Part shown: in pieces, positions 1-10,616 of the stretch
How positions within the stretch are numbered: position 1 is the stretch's first letter
How the letters are laid out: each line of letters starts with the position of its first letter
NCBI GenBank assembly: GCA_006176705.1
Contig: QRFJ01000061.1
Location: 1,170,243-1,234,242 of the forward strand
Length of the DNA: 64,000 bases
DNA from: Cocos nucifera
Taxonomy: Eukaryota > Streptophyta > Magnoliopsida > Arecales > Arecaceae
Reading direction: 5' to 3'
The notes under the pieces: generated by a model
What the model was told of the DNA's origin: nothing
What the model saw: only the letters and a program-made list of their open reading frames with translations
The model's database searches: none
Translations under genes and position numbers: made by a program

Positions 1-600
1 TAGGCAATAAGATCTATGACCTAGATCCAAAGATGACAATTAAAATTATTAGTGATTCCATCGAGACGAATCTTCTATAATCTCAAAATAAAATTAATTT
101 CTCTCGTTAGAAACAAACTTATTTGCAATATTCTCAAATATGCATTCCTCTTAACATATCAGTTTATACGTGATCTACATATCAAGTTCAACTTCGAAAA
201 ATATTCTAATAAGATGTCATAAAAGATTTTCTTAGTCTAACCTAGAATAATATTTTATCACTGAATCCTTACCTTATCACTTATAATCAACTTCTCAACT
301 AGGAGCAATATCATAGTACTTCTCCAATATCGAATTTTGAGCTTATAATTTACTTAAATAACTAAAAATCGAATTAATAATCATAATGTATAATGAAATT
401 TTCATAATCAATCCTCATGCGGCTTCTTTAGATCAAAATCCAAATAATTATAACATGATCCATTGATTACCAATCATATATCAAATCCTTTGAATAATTA
501 TTCTTAAGTGATCCTTTCATTCTTAATCACAAGGCTTAGTCACAAATCATGAAGACAACTTTATACTACAATCATCATTGATCAACATCCCGAGTCTCTA

Positions 601-681
601 GTGTCTATCCATCTACACTTATCCCATGTTTGATTCTAAGAGTGTCTATCCATCTACACTTATCCCATATTTGATTCTAAG
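601..681. repeat. Two-copy 41-bp tandem repeat in the retrotransposon leader
   Basis: A 41-bp unit starting GTGTCTATCCATCTACAC occurs at 601-641 and again at 642-681, with a GTTT/ATTT difference near its middle. It sits about 20 bp from the primer-binding site. Confidence 0.85.
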
Positions 682-702
682 TGTCATAATTTATCCACTT
701 AT

Positions 703-714
703 GCTCTGATACCA
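703..714 (-). promoter_or_regulatory. Primer-binding site, initiator-Met tRNA type
   Basis: The plus strand reads GCTCTGATACCA, the exact reverse complement of the common plant retrotransposon primer site TGGTATCAGAGC. It lies 7 bp from the LTR boundary at 722, which fixes both the LTR edge and the minus-strand orientation of the element. Confidence 0.9.
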
Positions 715-721
715 TCTTAAT

Positions 722-3446
722 TGTCACACCCCTGATCCGAGATCGTGAGTCGAAGGTTATGACAATCACCACATACTCATAGAAAACTCTTTCTACAAGC
801 ATGCAAGGCATCTCATCATGCTATCATAAAGCAACAGTGGAATAATTAATCAATAAATTAAATCCAAAAATTCAACTAATTAAAATCTAATTTTAATGTC
901 TCATAAAATTCAACAATGTTCAAAAGATCTTACATCAGCTTTAATAAAATTTCTATCTAAAATAAAAGTATCGATGTTCTGCTTCTAATCATCCTGTCTG
1001 TCTCTAATCACTCTTCCGTACATACTCCTGGATAATCTTATTTCTCAAGATCTGTAAAAACAATAAAATAGAGGCAATGAGCTTGACAACCCAGTAAGCA
1101 ATGATCACTTTAATTAGATTTCATCAAACAAATAAAATAAATCATCATTTATAGAAAATAAGCATATGGAGTTCATTAGTTCAAAATCAATTCGATTATG
1201 CATTATTTTTAAAATACTATCATGCCAAATTCAATCTTTTCAAGTTTCTTTCAAGAATTCAATTTTCTTTCAAATTATCAAATTCTTATCAATTATTCTT
1301 ATTATTCTTGTCATTCTTGTCATCAGCCATGAGCTATGACCACATTATCCCTGCGGTAGGGTCATAACACCACGTATCTTCTTGTGGTGAGCTGCGAATC
1401 GTCTTGCAGCTATGTCCTTCAAAACCGCTGGTCTACTGGTGGTTAGTTGCTGGTCTGCTGGAAACATAAACCCTCAAAACTAAATCTTTGCTAACGTATT
1501 AGCCCCCATTGGCGGGGTCCTCCACATAGTCAAGCTGGAAGTTCAATTCATCTTAATTTATAATTCTTTTCATAATTCATGTTTCTGATTTTAATTCGAT
1601 AAGATTTCATATAATCATATGGTATCGAAATCAATCAAGTGTAATACATAGTAAGATCAGTACTTTTAAATCATGCTTCATCATAACATTTCAAAAATAA
1701 GATACTGTCAATAACAAAGTATCATTCATCAAATTCATGTATCATTTTATAAAACATGTCAAGTAAATACATTATAATTTGCCGATAAATCTAGAAAAAA
1801 ATGAATCATTACTTACCTCATATGCTTTCCAATAAATCCATATCATTTTTGCAATTTCCTTCCAAATTCTTCTATTCATAAATTATGTCGCAGTACCCCA
1901 TTATCAGATATCTACAATCCTATAGAGGATCAATTTTAATAATTAGAAAGGATATTAATAAACTGAAAAGATAGGTTGACGACAGTCATATCTAACGATC
2001 CAGGTCAATCTGGTCATGCTAACTTCATCGATCAAGGTAAGACTAGGAGACAGATTGTTTTAAAACTATTTATTTGGATCAAATCATATGCGAAGTGGTA
2101 GGATCGAAAATCTTTCATTGAGTTCATAAATCAAGTGGTGAGATAAAGTCAAAGGAGAGAGAAACTATAAAGATGAATCAAAACTAATCAAACGATATGG
2201 TCCGACAATCCGATTGATAAGATCAAGGCAATTTAAATCAAATCTTGATGAAATTATTCCACAGATAATTCAATAAAATCATGGATGATAAAATCTAAAG
2301 CATCTGGTCTAGTTAAGGTGGGTGCCGGTACACTGTCCGACGATCATAGATCAGGACCTCTTTTACTAAGATCATTCAAAATCATCATAAATCTTTTCAA
2401 AGCATCTAAGAAATCCCTAGGAGAGAGAAATTACAAAGAGACAAGCAGTCTATAGAGAGAATTTTAGGGAGAGAAAGTAGAGAGAAAGTTGAGAGGGAAA
2501 GAGAGGAGAGGAAAAATCTTCTTTCATTTCTTTTTCTTTTCTTGCTCTTTCTTTTTTTATTAAAATCCAATAATCACATTAGAGAGAAAATAGGAGAGAA
2601 TATGAATCTTTTTAGAGAGAGAAAATTAGTTTCTTGACAGAGCTGGAATTCAGATTCAGAGGGAGAGAAGGAAAGAGAGAAAGTCTCTCACTTCTTTTCT
2701 TTTCTTTTTTTTTTCTTTTTTTTTCTTTTTCTCTTTTCTTTTCTTTTTTTTCTTTATTGGGCTTTGCCTTCACGGAATAGAGGACCTGCGTCCTCTGTTT
2801 CCTTTGTTTTTTTCTTCCTTTCTTCACGGAACAGGGGGTTTCGTTCCCCTTGTTCTCGAGGTAGGGGAGGGTATCCTCCTGATTGTCAATAGCCATGGCC
2901 GAAGAAGAAGGCCATGATGGCAGCAGTCGGCCGTGTCCGGTGACCGGCGACGGCCAAAAAGGCGACGGGAAAAATCCAAATAACCCACTGAAAAACAGAG
3001 GAACCAATAGGGCTTCTAGTTTTTGATTAAATCCGATGATTTTTCAATCAGATTCTATGATTTTAAGACTCAGAAAGAAGCATAGAAGGATCAATTTAAG
3101 AGTCTAGAGGATCATTACCTTCATCCAGATGGTTTGATGGCTTGCGGTTCTAGTGAAGTCGATGAAATCCCAGAAGAAGAGGAAGAGAGCGGTTTTCTTC
3201 CAGTGATGACCGGATTGAGGGTGTCAGAGGGAGGCTTTGGCCTCCTCAATTTAAAGATGGCCGGCGGAGAGTTCAAGTCCTTCCCGGCCTCTTCTTCATG
3301 GGCGAAAATCATGGAAGAGGACTCCCGTTGGGAGTCCAATTCCCACCTAGCTAGCCCAAATTTTTTTTTTGTTTGACTGCTTTGACATTTGTGCTGGTAG
3401 GGGTTGGGATCTAATGGGTTATGCCCGATTGGACAGGGGCATCACA
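722..3446 (-). mobile_element. 5' LTR (2.7 kb) of a minus-strand LTR retrotransposon
   Basis: On the minus strand the LTR begins TGTGATGCCCCTGTCC (at 3446) and ends GGGTGTGACA (at 722), giving TGT...ACA termini. The primer site follows immediately. The length of 2725 bp is typical of long-LTR gypsy elements. The left part is AT-rich, a GC-richer block lies near 1320-1540, and a pyrimidine-rich block lies near 2690-2760. Small open frames in it (for example 2612-3007 and 3134-3376) are low-complexity and are not called as genes. The partner LTR is outside the window. The predicted target duplication on this side is 3447-3451 (AAAAG). Confidence 0.85.
2690..2757. repeat. Pyrimidine-rich low-complexity tract in the LTR
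   Basis: Almost pure TTTTCTTTT-type sequence over about 70 bp; on the minus strand it reads as an A/G-rich tract. It explains the lysine-rich open frame called across it. Confidence 0.8.
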
Positions 3447-4396
3447 AAAGATGAAGATGAAGATTCGCTGATCGGATGGGTTTTGAGTCAACAGCAGGAT
3501 CCAGAGCTTGATGAGCCAGGATCACCTCTAAGACCAACTAGTTTTATTGCTAGCGATGCTACGATGGATGCCTCTTAATGGGCAAGTAGCAATATTTCAC
3601 CTAGATTTTCAGCCGATACGCCACAGCATCCACCCTCGCAGCCTAAGCAACCAGAGCAAGACATAAATAAAAGAAAAGACAAGTGCGGCTCCAGTAGAGC
3701 TCGAGCATTCGGTTCACTTAGATTTAGATACTACATGGAGCAGCGATGGTAGTTCTTTAGCTGGTCATGGATCTAATAATCATGGAGGGATCGGTGGATA
3801 GGAGATGTAGCTAGTTGGTGGTTTTTTAATTCACTGGTGAGTCTCAGTTTACGCACATCATGCAGGATAGGGGCCACGGTGCACGCGCTGATAGAGCCTA
3901 CGATGATACGATTTTATACAAACGACGAGCTCCGCGAGATCATTCAGGACATGATGCAACTGCAGATGACCTCGCACATGGAGTAGGATCTATAGATGTA
4001 TCAGATTCATCTTCATATTTTGGTTCCTCCTATTCGCAACCACAGCCATCCTACGATTCTTATGGATATGGATATGGATATGGATTTGGATATGGTGTAT
4101 TGGAGACATCTTGTAGTTGCTACTATCCTATGCAACCCGAAGCATCTTACGGATTGCATTTTGCTGTCGGTATATTTGGATGGGCTTTTTCACAACCATG
4201 CTATCAGTCCGAGGATATTTCTCAGAGCCAGAACTTTAGTGACACTTCGAGGGTGAGTTATGATCCAGCACACCTATCTTATGGAATCAGTGCTGAGGAT
4301 TATAATGCTATGTGGCTAGAGGGGTGGACTGATGTTTCTCTTGAATATATAAATGATGCTATTATTTATGGACATCGACGGTCGACCAAATTCTGA
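3447..4396 (+). pseudogene. Fragment resembling the C-terminal end of a plant hAT transposase, decayed
   Basis: The sequence next to the LTR reads, in one plus frame, DEDEDSLIGWVLSQQQ, then a proline-rich motif DEPGSPLRPTSF. This resembles the acidic tail that follows the hAT dimerisation domain in plant hAT proteins. After several stops, a second frame (3860-4396) gives a Tyr/Gly-rich tail with a YGYGYGYG run at about residues 70-77, ending at a stop at 4394-4396. Frame changes and stops at about 3576 and 3760-3850 show it is not functional. The LTR element at its left edge probably interrupted it, so the N-terminal part should lie beyond the window. Similarity is from memory of plant hAT-type proteins; the family call is moderate. 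Confidence 0.45.
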
Positions 4397-4765
4397 TGAT
4401 CGGTACATATTTAGTATTTTTAGATTTTTTAATTGATTTAAGCATTTTAAGATTCAATGATATGTAATCATGTATTGATTATTTAGGATGCTAAATAACA
4501 TTATATCATACTTAGATTCGTATCACATATGATTAACGTTCTTTCTGAGTGATGTAAACATTAATTAATATCACTAAATAATAATTTGAATGCTCCTTTC
4601 TCAAAAAAAATACATTGAATACTTCTTCCTAAAAACAAAAAAAAATAACGTGTCGGTTTGACCGGCATGCCTGCCGTACTGTGTCGATATGGTTCAGTAC
4701 TGGTACCATTATCATACCAACCGGCGATCGGTACGGCCATCGGTATTGGTACCAAAAACTTTGAT
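4397..4765. other. Intergenic stretch with a GGTACC-rich repeat fragment
   Basis: AT-rich sequence to about 4640, then about 110 bp rich in GGTACC, CCGGC and CGGTACGG words. That composition is shared with the non-autonomous repeat family described at 31209-31963 and 53457-53795. No gene is visible. Confidence 0.5.
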
Positions 4766-4900
4766 TGTAACAATCCAAGACCTCATCCAAAAAAGCTAGC
4801 CATAAGGTATTATTTGGATTCCCTGGCCCTGTATAAGTACGTAAGATCTTCCCTGCAAATAACTGATGTGGGACTAAATATACACCCATACGGATCCTCA
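4766..4900 (-). repeat. TRIM 3' LTR, 135 bp
   Basis: Begins TGTAACAATCCAAGACCTCA on the plus strand and ends CGGATCCTCA. It differs from the partner LTR at scattered positions, so the insertion is not recent. Confidence 0.85.
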
Positions 4901-5045
4901 CTCCCCCTCTTTAAGCCCTAGCATCGTCACCAAGCTAAGGGTCCAAATCCATACTTTCATTCATAAACACCACAATCGGCCCGTGGTCAGCCCAATGAAC
5001 CCGTGCTGCAGTATCCCTTAGTCTACATGGTTATGGGCTGGATCG

Positions 5046-5057
5046 GCTCTGATACCA
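5046..5057 (-). promoter_or_regulatory. TRIM primer-binding site (initiator-Met type)
   Basis: GCTCTGATACCA on the plus strand, exact complement of TGGTATCAGAGC, two bases from the LTR start at 5060. Confidence 0.88.
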
Positions 5058-5059
5058 TT

Positions 5060-5194
5060 TGTAACAACCTAGGACCTCACTCAAAAAGACTTGCCAAAAG
5101 GTATTATTTGGGTTTCCTAGACCTGTATAAGTATCCAAGATCTTCCCAGCGAATAACCAATGTATGATTAAATACACGCCCGCATGGGTCCTCA
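5060..5194 (-). repeat. TRIM 5' LTR, 135 bp
   Basis: Begins TGTAACAACCTAGGACCTCA and ends TGGGTCCTCA. Same length as the left copy, and next to the primer-binding site. Confidence 0.85.
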
Positions 5195-5245
5195 TATGCA
5201 TCCACCCTTTGAAGCAATTCAGGTTGAGGGGGGAAATATGCACGA

Positions 5246-5315
5246 GTCCCTTGAAGGTGTCCAATAAAGGGCTTAATGAAGTCCCTTGAAGGTGTCCAAT
5301 AAAGGGCTTAATGAA
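5246..5315. repeat. 35-bp perfect tandem duplication at the start of caulimovirid copy A
   Basis: The unit starting GTCCCTTGAAGGTGTCC occurs at 5246-5280 and again, identically, at 5281-5315, and the first few bases of a third unit follow. It lies at the junction between the TRIM and the viral sequence. Confidence 0.9.
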
Positions 5316-6480
5316 GTCCCTAACGTAGAACACTTAGAGCAGATCTCAGAACAACAAAACTTCAAGAATCTTGCTCTCAAAACAATAGGTCAACAAACAG
5401 AAAGGATTAAAGACATCCTTTGGGGAAGGAGGAAACCGGTAAAATTATCCATTGGTTTCCTGAAAGCCAAAAAATAAAACTGATTAAAGTGCCACAAAAC
5501 AATGGCGAAAAGGCCTCTTTTTCCTTAAAAAACATTCCCCCAATGTTTAATTATCATGAGTTGGATTCAAAGGTCAAACTCAGACCATCCTTCTTAGATG
5601 AGTTTATTAGCCAAATCAGTGCTAAAATGACTTCTCCCAAACTCAAGGATACAATAAACTATTTATTTGCGGAGTCCTCCAAAGAACCTATCTCTTTAGA
5701 GGAGAGAGGACTATTCATCAGAAGACACTAACGAAATTCCATCAAAGACTCTGAACAAAGATGAGGTAAATAAAATCTCAGCCTACAAACTAATAGTGCA
5801 GGCCTCTAGGACAAAAAACTATTATCTTAGACCTACCTACGCTGACTTGCAGCTTGAGGAAACACTAAACACTATGAGTACCATTCAGTTCAATGGAAGA
5901 AGCCTTGTCGAATGGAACTTGGATGGACTTACAAAGTATCAAATCATTACTATGTGCCATCAAATGATGATGGATGCAAATGCCTGTAATATCCATGGTA
6001 TAACTCAAAAAGGACAATTGCCTGGATGATTGCATCCAGCTTCTCAGGGAAATTAAGAGGTTGGTGGGATAATTATCTCACTAACTACCAAAAACAAGAA
6101 ATCTTAAATGCGGTCAAAAGGGATCCATAAGGAAACTATCTTCTAGATCATCCCTCTGACGCCATAATTACATTGATAATAAACGTTATTTATCATTTTA
6201 AAGGGGATTATGCAGATCTATATGAAAAAACTAGAGAATAATTAATTAATCGTAAGTGTAAAACTGTCTGATTTTAGATGGTATAAAGATACCTTCTAAG
6301 TCATACCAGCTTGTATATCTAAATCAGGAATTCTGGAAGGAAAAATTTAATTCAAGACTACCTCCCTTACTCGGCGAGAAGGTTAGGACTAGGTTAAGAA
6401 ATGAAGGTGATGTTAGTATTAATTATAGCCAGTTAGACATTGGCAAAATAACTCAGAAAGTGCAATAGTTGGTTCTGAAT
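5316..6480 (+). pseudogene. Endogenous caulimovirid copy A: coat protein region of the polyprotein, decayed
   Basis: In successive plus frames the translation shows a helical spacer (5286-5477, 5420-5731) and then a region with FNGRSLVEWNLDGLT and IIT-MCHQMMMDAN (5796-6029). After a frame change it reads FSGKLRGWWDNYLT (about 6030-6090). The GWWDNYL motif is characteristic of caulimovirid coat proteins of the petuvirus/florendovirus type. At least four frameshifts or stops break it. The upstream movement-protein part of the polyprotein is not here; a matching piece lies at 25680-26462 in the same orientation. This is a fossil copy that cannot encode an intact coat protein. Confidence 0.75.
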
Positions 6481-6489
6481 TGTCTCATG

Positions 6490-7430
6490 ATCTAAAAATC
6501 AGAGATCAATTGAAAAGATAGAAAATGCTTGGAAGAAAAGAGCTAGGTGATTTCTGCTACCAATTCGGATTCCAATTAGATAAGCCATATCAAAAGAGAT
6601 GGAAAAAAAAATCCAATGAATATAAAAGAAAGTATTATGATAAAAGATCTCAGAAAGCTCCTAAGAAGAGGAAAAAATGATTTGTTTGAGGCCTTACCCA
6701 AAAAAGGGCAAAAGGAGGACAAATCATCAGAGGCACCCCTAGTCTGAAACAAATGCAACCAAGAAGGTCAGTATGCAAACAAATGTTAGAAGAGAAACAT
6801 TAAAAAGAAAATCCAAGAGATATCTGACGGAAAGACCTTAGAAGATATCAAAGAAAAATTAGAAGATTTAATAAGTAGTTTGAATCTAGACTCAGAATAT
6901 GAATCAGACAGCTCTGAAAGGATGTTCATGTTGTGATGAATATTCCAATATGGGTGATACTAGTGATAATGAAGTCTTAGTATTATCCAATGAAGAACAA
7001 TTTATCATGGATTTGATTGATTCTCTGAAAGATCCATAAGAAAGAATCAATTAGAAAGATTTTTTACCTTAATAAAAGATCAAAATTCTAAGGCTTTTCA
7101 AAATCCTATGGAAAAGTATGAATTTTATACACTAGATGAGGTCTTTCAGAGACCAACGAAAACCAAGCAAAAGGGCAAAAAAACTTGTCTAGAAGATTTA
7201 TTAAGGGAACAAACCTTGATGAAAAAAGAGAACCATCCTTAAAGAAAAGATGCAGTTGCTAGAAGAAAGTCCTACCGAACAAAAGATATATAAGGATCTA
7301 CAACCCATCCTAGAAACCGATAGGAGTTCGAAAGGAAAAGCTCCAATGATTAAAGAAGAAAACACTTCCAAAGATTTTGTAGGATCAATCAAAAGATATA
7401 TGAAACAAAAATAGTTTTATAAAATCTTAT
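6490..7430 (+). pseudogene. Endogenous caulimovirid copy A: basic region, zinc knuckle and linker
   Basis: A lysine-rich stretch (about 6590-6680) precedes a degraded zinc knuckle encoded near 6754-6790 with the pattern C-x2-C-x4-Q/Y-x4-C, the family's CCHC box with its histidine lost. An acidic serine-rich linker follows (LDSEYESDSSE, about 6885-6925), then a long helical linker toward the protease. The knuckle normally binds nucleic acid in the coat protein's C-terminal part. Stops and frame changes occur throughout. Confidence 0.65.
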
Positions 7431-7910
7431 ACAAACTCAAAGAAGGGTATAGGTTTAAGCATAAAATCTTAATAGATTCTGGAGCTAATGTAAACTGCAT
7501 AAGAGAATGACTGATTCCTTCAATTTTTTTTGAAAAATCAACTCATAAGGTTCAAACAGCCTATGGAGGAAATCTTAGGATAGATTATAAGATCTCTAGG
7601 ATCCATGTTTGTGTAGGAAAAACCTGCATCCAAACATCATTTTTACTTGTCAAAAATCTTAGACAAGGAGTTACACTAGGAAACCCCTTTCTAAGCTTGA
7701 TAAAACCCTTTGCAGTTACCAAAAGAGGAATTACCACTTCTGTTAAGGGTAAAAGAATTAGATTTGATTTTTGCTCGAAATCAGAGGAATCATTCCTCAA
7801 TCAGCTAAAAGAAGCTATCGAGTGTACAGTGAAATTTGTATATAAATCATCATATGAAATTAGGAATGCTAGGATAGACAGAACTTTGTTTAATCCAAAA
7901 TTCTAAGAAA
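7431..7910 (+). pseudogene. Endogenous caulimovirid copy A: aspartic protease
   Basis: The active-site motif IDSGANVNC is encoded at about 7470-7500, the retroviral-type D-S-G triad of caulimovirid proteases. It is followed by HVCVGKTCIQTSFLLV and LGNPFLSLIKPF, the flap and C-terminal strands. The frame from 7697 to 7906 is open and leads into the RT. One stop immediately follows the active site, so the gene is dead. Confidence 0.75.
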
Positions 7911-8870
7911 GGATATTGGCATTAGAAAATCAATTCAAGGAAATTGTCTGTTCCGAGCCGCCTTCAGCCTTTTGGTACCGAAAGGGGCATCAAGTCAGCT
8001 TATTGTATATTCCTGAATTTTGGGAAGAAAAGATCCCAAAGCCAGACTTATTCAAATGAATAAAAGACTTTTGAAAATCTATAAGAAAAAAAATCAAATC
8101 CTTACTAGAAAAAAACCTGATTAGGTAAAGCTCTTCACCATAGAGCTGTGCTCCCATTCATGTTGAAAACATGGCAGAAAAGGAAAGAGGGATACCCAAA
8201 TTAGTAATCAACTACAGATCCCTAAACAAGATATTACAATAGATAAGATATCCAATACCAGATAAACAAAGACCTAATAAAAAGAATTCAAGGATCTCGG
8301 ATCTACTTAAAATTTGATATGAAATCCAGATTTTAGTAAATACAGATAAAGGAGGATAGGTATAAAACTGCCTTCACCACTCCATTTGGACATTGCGAAT
8401 GGAACGTGATGGCATTTGGTTTAAAGAATGCACCTTCTGAATTCTAGAAGATTATAAATGAAATTTTCTTCCATATACTAATTTTATAATTATGTATATA
8501 AATGATGTACTTATTTTCTTAGAAAATATAAATCAACATTGGCAGCATTTGAACATCTTCTGTAAGATAATAATAAAAAATGGATTAGTAATCTCAGCAA
8601 GAAAAACAAAACTATTTCAAACTGAAATTTAGTTTCTAGGATTCAAAATAAAATATGATGAAATTTCACTGATAAATAAAGTTATGCAGTGTGTTGATAA
8701 ATGCTCAGATAAATCAAAGACAAAAAACAATTATAAAGGTTTTTAGGGTGTCTAAATTATGTCTCTGACTTCTATGTATCCCTTGCAAAAGATAAGAAAT
8801 CTTAATTGATTAAGAATCCGCTAGCATGGAATGAGCAATACACCGAGGTGCTGAGAAAATCAAAGAAAAG
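7911..8870 (+). pseudogene. Endogenous caulimovirid copy A: reverse transcriptase
   Basis: Recognisable motifs in order: PSAFWYRKGHQVSL (about 7960), IPKLVINYRSLNKIL (about 8190-8235), a degraded region for the usual F-D-M-K-S-G motif (about 8310-8330), MAFGLKNAPSEF (about 8410-8445), and YINDVLIF (about 8495-8518). The last is the polymerase active-site box, normally YxDD, with its first aspartate replaced by asparagine. Many stops interrupt the frame. Confidence 0.8.
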
Positions 8871-9505
8871 GTAAAATGCCTTCTCTATCTAAGCATAATC
8901 CAATAAGATGCTTTTAAAATTGTGGAAACAGATGCATCCGACCTTGGTTTTAGGGGTATTCTAAAATAAAAAATAAATGGTAAAGAAAAATCAGTAAAAT
9001 TTACATCAGATACATGGAATGACACTCAAAAAAATTATTCTACCATCAAAAAAGAGATTCTTGCCATAATTAAAGTAATTTCAAAATTTTAGGAAGATTT
9101 GTTAAACCAACAATTTCTCCTATGCATCGTCTGTAAAGCGGCAAAAGATGTTTTATAGAAAGATATGGAAAATTTAGTCTCTCAATAAATCTTTACTTGA
9201 TGGTAGGCTATTCTTTCTATTTTTTATTTCAATATTGAATATATAAGAAAAGAAACAAACTCACTTCCTGACTTTTTAGCACATGAATTTTTGTGGGAAA
9301 ATGGATTACAAAAGAGCCATTCAAAACAGGAGGGCCACCTTTAAAAGGGAAAAATTCTCTCAAACTCAAAATCAGGACAACAATTCCCTCATTTGACAAT
9401 CTAGGCCTTCCTCAAAATACTTATGATATAGTTAACAAAAATATGGGAAACCCACCTCCTCGATCGGAAGAAAGACTTCAGAAAATCCATGACAGCACTT
9501 GTTAA
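8871..9505 (+). pseudogene. Endogenous caulimovirid copy A: RNase H and end of the polyprotein
   Basis: IVETDASDLGFRGIL (about 8917-8962) is the first catalytic-aspartate strand of caulimovirid RNase H. STIKKEILAI (about 9040-9070) carries the catalytic glutamate. FNIEYIRKETNSLPDFLAHE (about 9225-9285) is the conserved C-terminal part. The open frame 9293-9505 is the polyprotein tail, ending at TAA 9503-9505. The downstream ORF starts inside this tail. Confidence 0.78.
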
Positions 9506-10579
9506 TCATCTATCTAATTAAAAACTATCTTTAATAATGATTAAAAAACAAATAAAACTAATAGGAGAATGGTCAAACCAGACTACTAAAATTAGTCACT
9601 CTCTATGAGATCTGTGATTTAGTAAAGACTCCAACAATGGTTAAGTTCGAAAGGCTTGACTATTGCAAAAATACTTAAGAGGTTCTAACTCCAAAACTTT
9701 AGGAATCATTCTCGATAAGGTAACCCAACCTTATGAAGCAAAGAAATTATTTAAGATGCTTCATATCTACGTTATAACTGATTGGTGTTAGCTAAAACTC
9801 GCAATACCAAACATTAACGAATGCATCACAGAGCCCAAAGTCAGAGCCCTTTATGAGGGACTTGTTAAGATGATCATTATTGACTATTCCAACCCCATGA
9901 TATATTTTCAGATGTAGTCTCCGTCGTCCTAACACAAGCAGGAGAAGGTAAAGGACAGCTAGAGATGAAAATTTATAACAGAATTGAGGAAAGGAAGATA
10001 GGAAAGGTCATCTATTCCTTTCAAATCTACTGTCACTCTATCCCAAGAAAACAACTATACCTTCACCTCTATGGAAGATCAATATAAACTCGTAGAGGAT
10101 TTCGACATGGAAAAGTACATAGTCATTAATTACATTGATGTTTATTGGATGGCCAAAATGTTTAAGGAACAAAGATGTTGGACAGGCGGAAGGGAAGGAT
10201 ATGGGTAATAACAGATTTATCCATAACCATCCCAAAAAAAAGGGAACTTGGGATGCTTCTCTAAACCTAAAGAATTATCCTAAGAAAGTAAGAAATGAAT
10301 TGTTTTCCATAGTAAGAAACCAAGCCGATGACTTGTTCTTTCGAAGAAGATATTCCAAGTTGTTCCACCTAACAGGAAACTGACAGCAATATTTAACTTT
10401 GCGAGGGCCCAAATTCACGGGCAACCAGAGTTCCAAGACATACCTAACTTTGCTCAAATCTTCAAAGATGAAAAATAAAAATAAAAAAATGGGCAAAAGA
10501 AAAAAGAGAAGAAAGAAAAAGAAAAATACTTTTCCACTAACATCCTATCAAATAAATGGTAGAAATTTTCTTACAGGAT
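9489..10579 (+). pseudogene. Endogenous caulimovirid copy A: downstream ORF of unknown function, decayed
   Basis: A possible ATG at 9489 overlaps the end of the polyprotein frame by 17 nt in another frame. Conserved pieces shared with copy B are IKLIGEWSNQTT (about 9550-9585), a segment with DKVTQPYEAKKLF (about 9715), EDQYKLVEDFDMEKY (about 10075-10120), and a lysine-rich C-terminus (10459-10530) before a stop at 10577-10579. The length is about 360 codons if restored. It does not match the polyprotein domains I know. Some endogenous caulimovirid genomes (florendovirus type) carry a second ORF at this place. Function is unknown. Confidence 0.55.
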
Positions 10580-10616
10580 GATTTTGACTCACCAAGAGCA
10601 AAGTTATAATTATCAT

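Larger units (their letters stand above)
1..721 (-). mobile_element. 5' leader (internal region) of a minus-strand LTR retrotransposon, cut by the window edge
   Basis: This AT-rich stretch lies between the window start and the LTR at 722-3446. It ends in a primer-binding site on the minus strand, so it is the untranslated leader just inside the 5' LTR. No coding frame of useful length is visible. The gag and pol genes, if present, would lie to the left of the window. The long LTR and initiator-Met primer suggest a Ty3-gypsy chromovirus of the Del/Tekay type, but no protein domain is visible to confirm the lineage. Confidence 0.7.
4766..5194 (-). mobile_element. TRIM (terminal-repeat retrotransposon in miniature), 429 bp
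   Basis: Two direct repeats of exactly 135 bp (4766-4900 and 5060-5194) both begin TGTAACAA and end CCTCA. They flank a 159-bp internal region with no coding capacity. A reverse-complement initiator-Met primer site lies at 5046-5057, 2 bp from the right repeat. A purine tract on the minus strand (CTTAAAGAGGGGGAG, 4901-4915) abuts the left repeat. The order LTR-PPT-PBS-LTR on the minus strand is that of a complete TRIM. No matching target duplication is seen: the flanks are TTGAT on the left and TATGC on the right. Confidence 0.85.

Noticed and set aside
2612..3007. 131-codon lysine-rich frame on the minus strand
   Set aside because: Half of it comes from the pyrimidine tract at 2690-2757, and it lies within an LTR.
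3134..3376. 80-codon plus-strand frame with an acidic N-terminus
   Set aside because: It lies within the LTR near its edge, overlaps an equal frame on the other strand, and has no recognisable domain.
4766..5194. Cassandra-type TRIM with 5S rRNA-derived promoter in the LTR
   Set aside because: I looked for 5S-like internal control sequence in the 135-bp LTRs and saw none.
10459..10530. Lysine-rich run as a separate nuclear-targeting gene
   Set aside because: It is the basic C-terminus of the downstream viral frame, matched by the Lys/Glu-rich tail in copy B.
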